From contig JACJNX010000138.1 of the NCBI GenBank assembly GCA_014695255.1, positions 1-32,876 of the forward strand: 32,876 bases of DNA, written 5' to 3'. Positions 32,695 through 32,876 of the stretch are shown here, one piece after another (position 1 is the stretch's first letter; each line of letters opens with the position of its first letter). The stretch is from Cyanobacteria bacterium FACHB-63. GTDB lineage: Bacteria > Cyanobacteriota > Cyanobacteriia > Leptolyngbyales > Leptolyngbyaceae. The notes under the pieces were generated by a model. The model did no database searches and was not told the DNA's origin. It saw only the letters and a list, made by a program, of their open reading frames with translations. A program made the position numbers and the translations under genes.

Positions 32695-32876
32695 CTACAG
32701 TTGTAGATCGTCTGAAAGCCGCACTGCACGGCGCTTGTAGTGATAGTACTGGGCGATGCTGCCATGCATCCTGCGCCACTGTTGCCAGTGCACAAAGTGC
32801 TCAAAACTCTGCTTGATCTGGAACACCCATTGCCCCAAACAACGGCGCATTTCTCGCACACTTACAGGTAGTAGAG
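32695..32876 (-). pseudogene. 3' end of a second IS701-family transposase (runs off the window)
   Basis: The - strand frame entering from the right edge reads LPVSVREMRRCLGQWVFQIK, VHWQQWRRMHGSIAQYYHYK and RRAVRLSDDLQL-stop. It aligns with the C-terminal tail of the neighbouring IS701 transposase (WSYWRRVHQAVARYHHYRK). Only about 60 codons are in the window, so whether the full gene is intact is unknown. Confidence 0.7.

Overview
The window looks like a chromosomal segment of a filamentous, Leptolyngbya-like cyanobacterium. The evidence is the HIP1 octamer GCGATCGC (nine copies, all in the first 20.7 kb), a cyanobacterial-type YqeG phosphatase and typical cyanobacterial IS families (ISKra4, IS701, IS4, IS630, IS1, IS5). 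No rRNA, tRNA or CRISPR array was recognised. The taxonomic call is an inference from composition and protein families.

Layout. (1) 1-4.6 kb, + strand: a YqeG-type HAD phosphatase, an ArnE-like small flippase and a 1086-residue membrane protein that joins a GT-C-type transferase domain to a six-hairpin-glycosidase-like domain. (2) 4.6-7.0 kb: an IS5 relic, a small exported-peptide ORF and an ISKra4 transposase killed by one amber codon. (3) 7.0-16.7 kb, - strand: a polysaccharide locus. One block reads PhyH-like dioxygenase, two-repeat pectate-lyase-fold lipoprotein, Wzy/ligase-like membrane protein. The block upstream holds four GT4 glycosyltransferases. (4) 17.0-17.9 kb: an internally deleted IS5-superfamily element. 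(5) 18.1-21.3 kb, + strand: a fifth GT4, a 2-oxoglutarate/Fe(II) oxygenase and a protein resembling a GT-A glycosyltransferase. (6) 21.3-23.5 kb: an intact IS1 element lying exactly between a 5' IS5 fragment and a 5'-truncated IS630 fragment. (7) 23.6-28.3 kb: a MITE-like palindromic element, a broken acyl-adenylate ligase, an intact DegT aminotransferase, a GT2, fragments of a di-heme peroxidase and a GNAT acetyltransferase, and an attC-like integron recombination site. (8) 28.3-32.9 kb: an IS4 element with a 9-bp target duplication that splits a small gene, a frameshifted primase/plasmid-replication-like relic containing a G10 tract, and two abutting IS701-family elements.

Functionally, the intact genes describe extracellular or cell-surface polysaccharide synthesis: sugar amination (DegT), glycan assembly (five GT4, one GT2, one putative GT-A), polymerisation or ligation (Wzy-like), extracellular processing (pectate-lyase fold), lipid-carrier flipping plus GT-C transfer, and two separate 2OG/Fe(II) hydroxylases that may modify the glycan or its decorations. 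The right-hand 12 kb is a patchwork of truncated genes whose ends lie at IS elements, repeats or an attC-like site. This is consistent with repeated insertion followed by deletion, with the ligase and acetyltransferase of a former acyl-amino-sugar branch now decayed.
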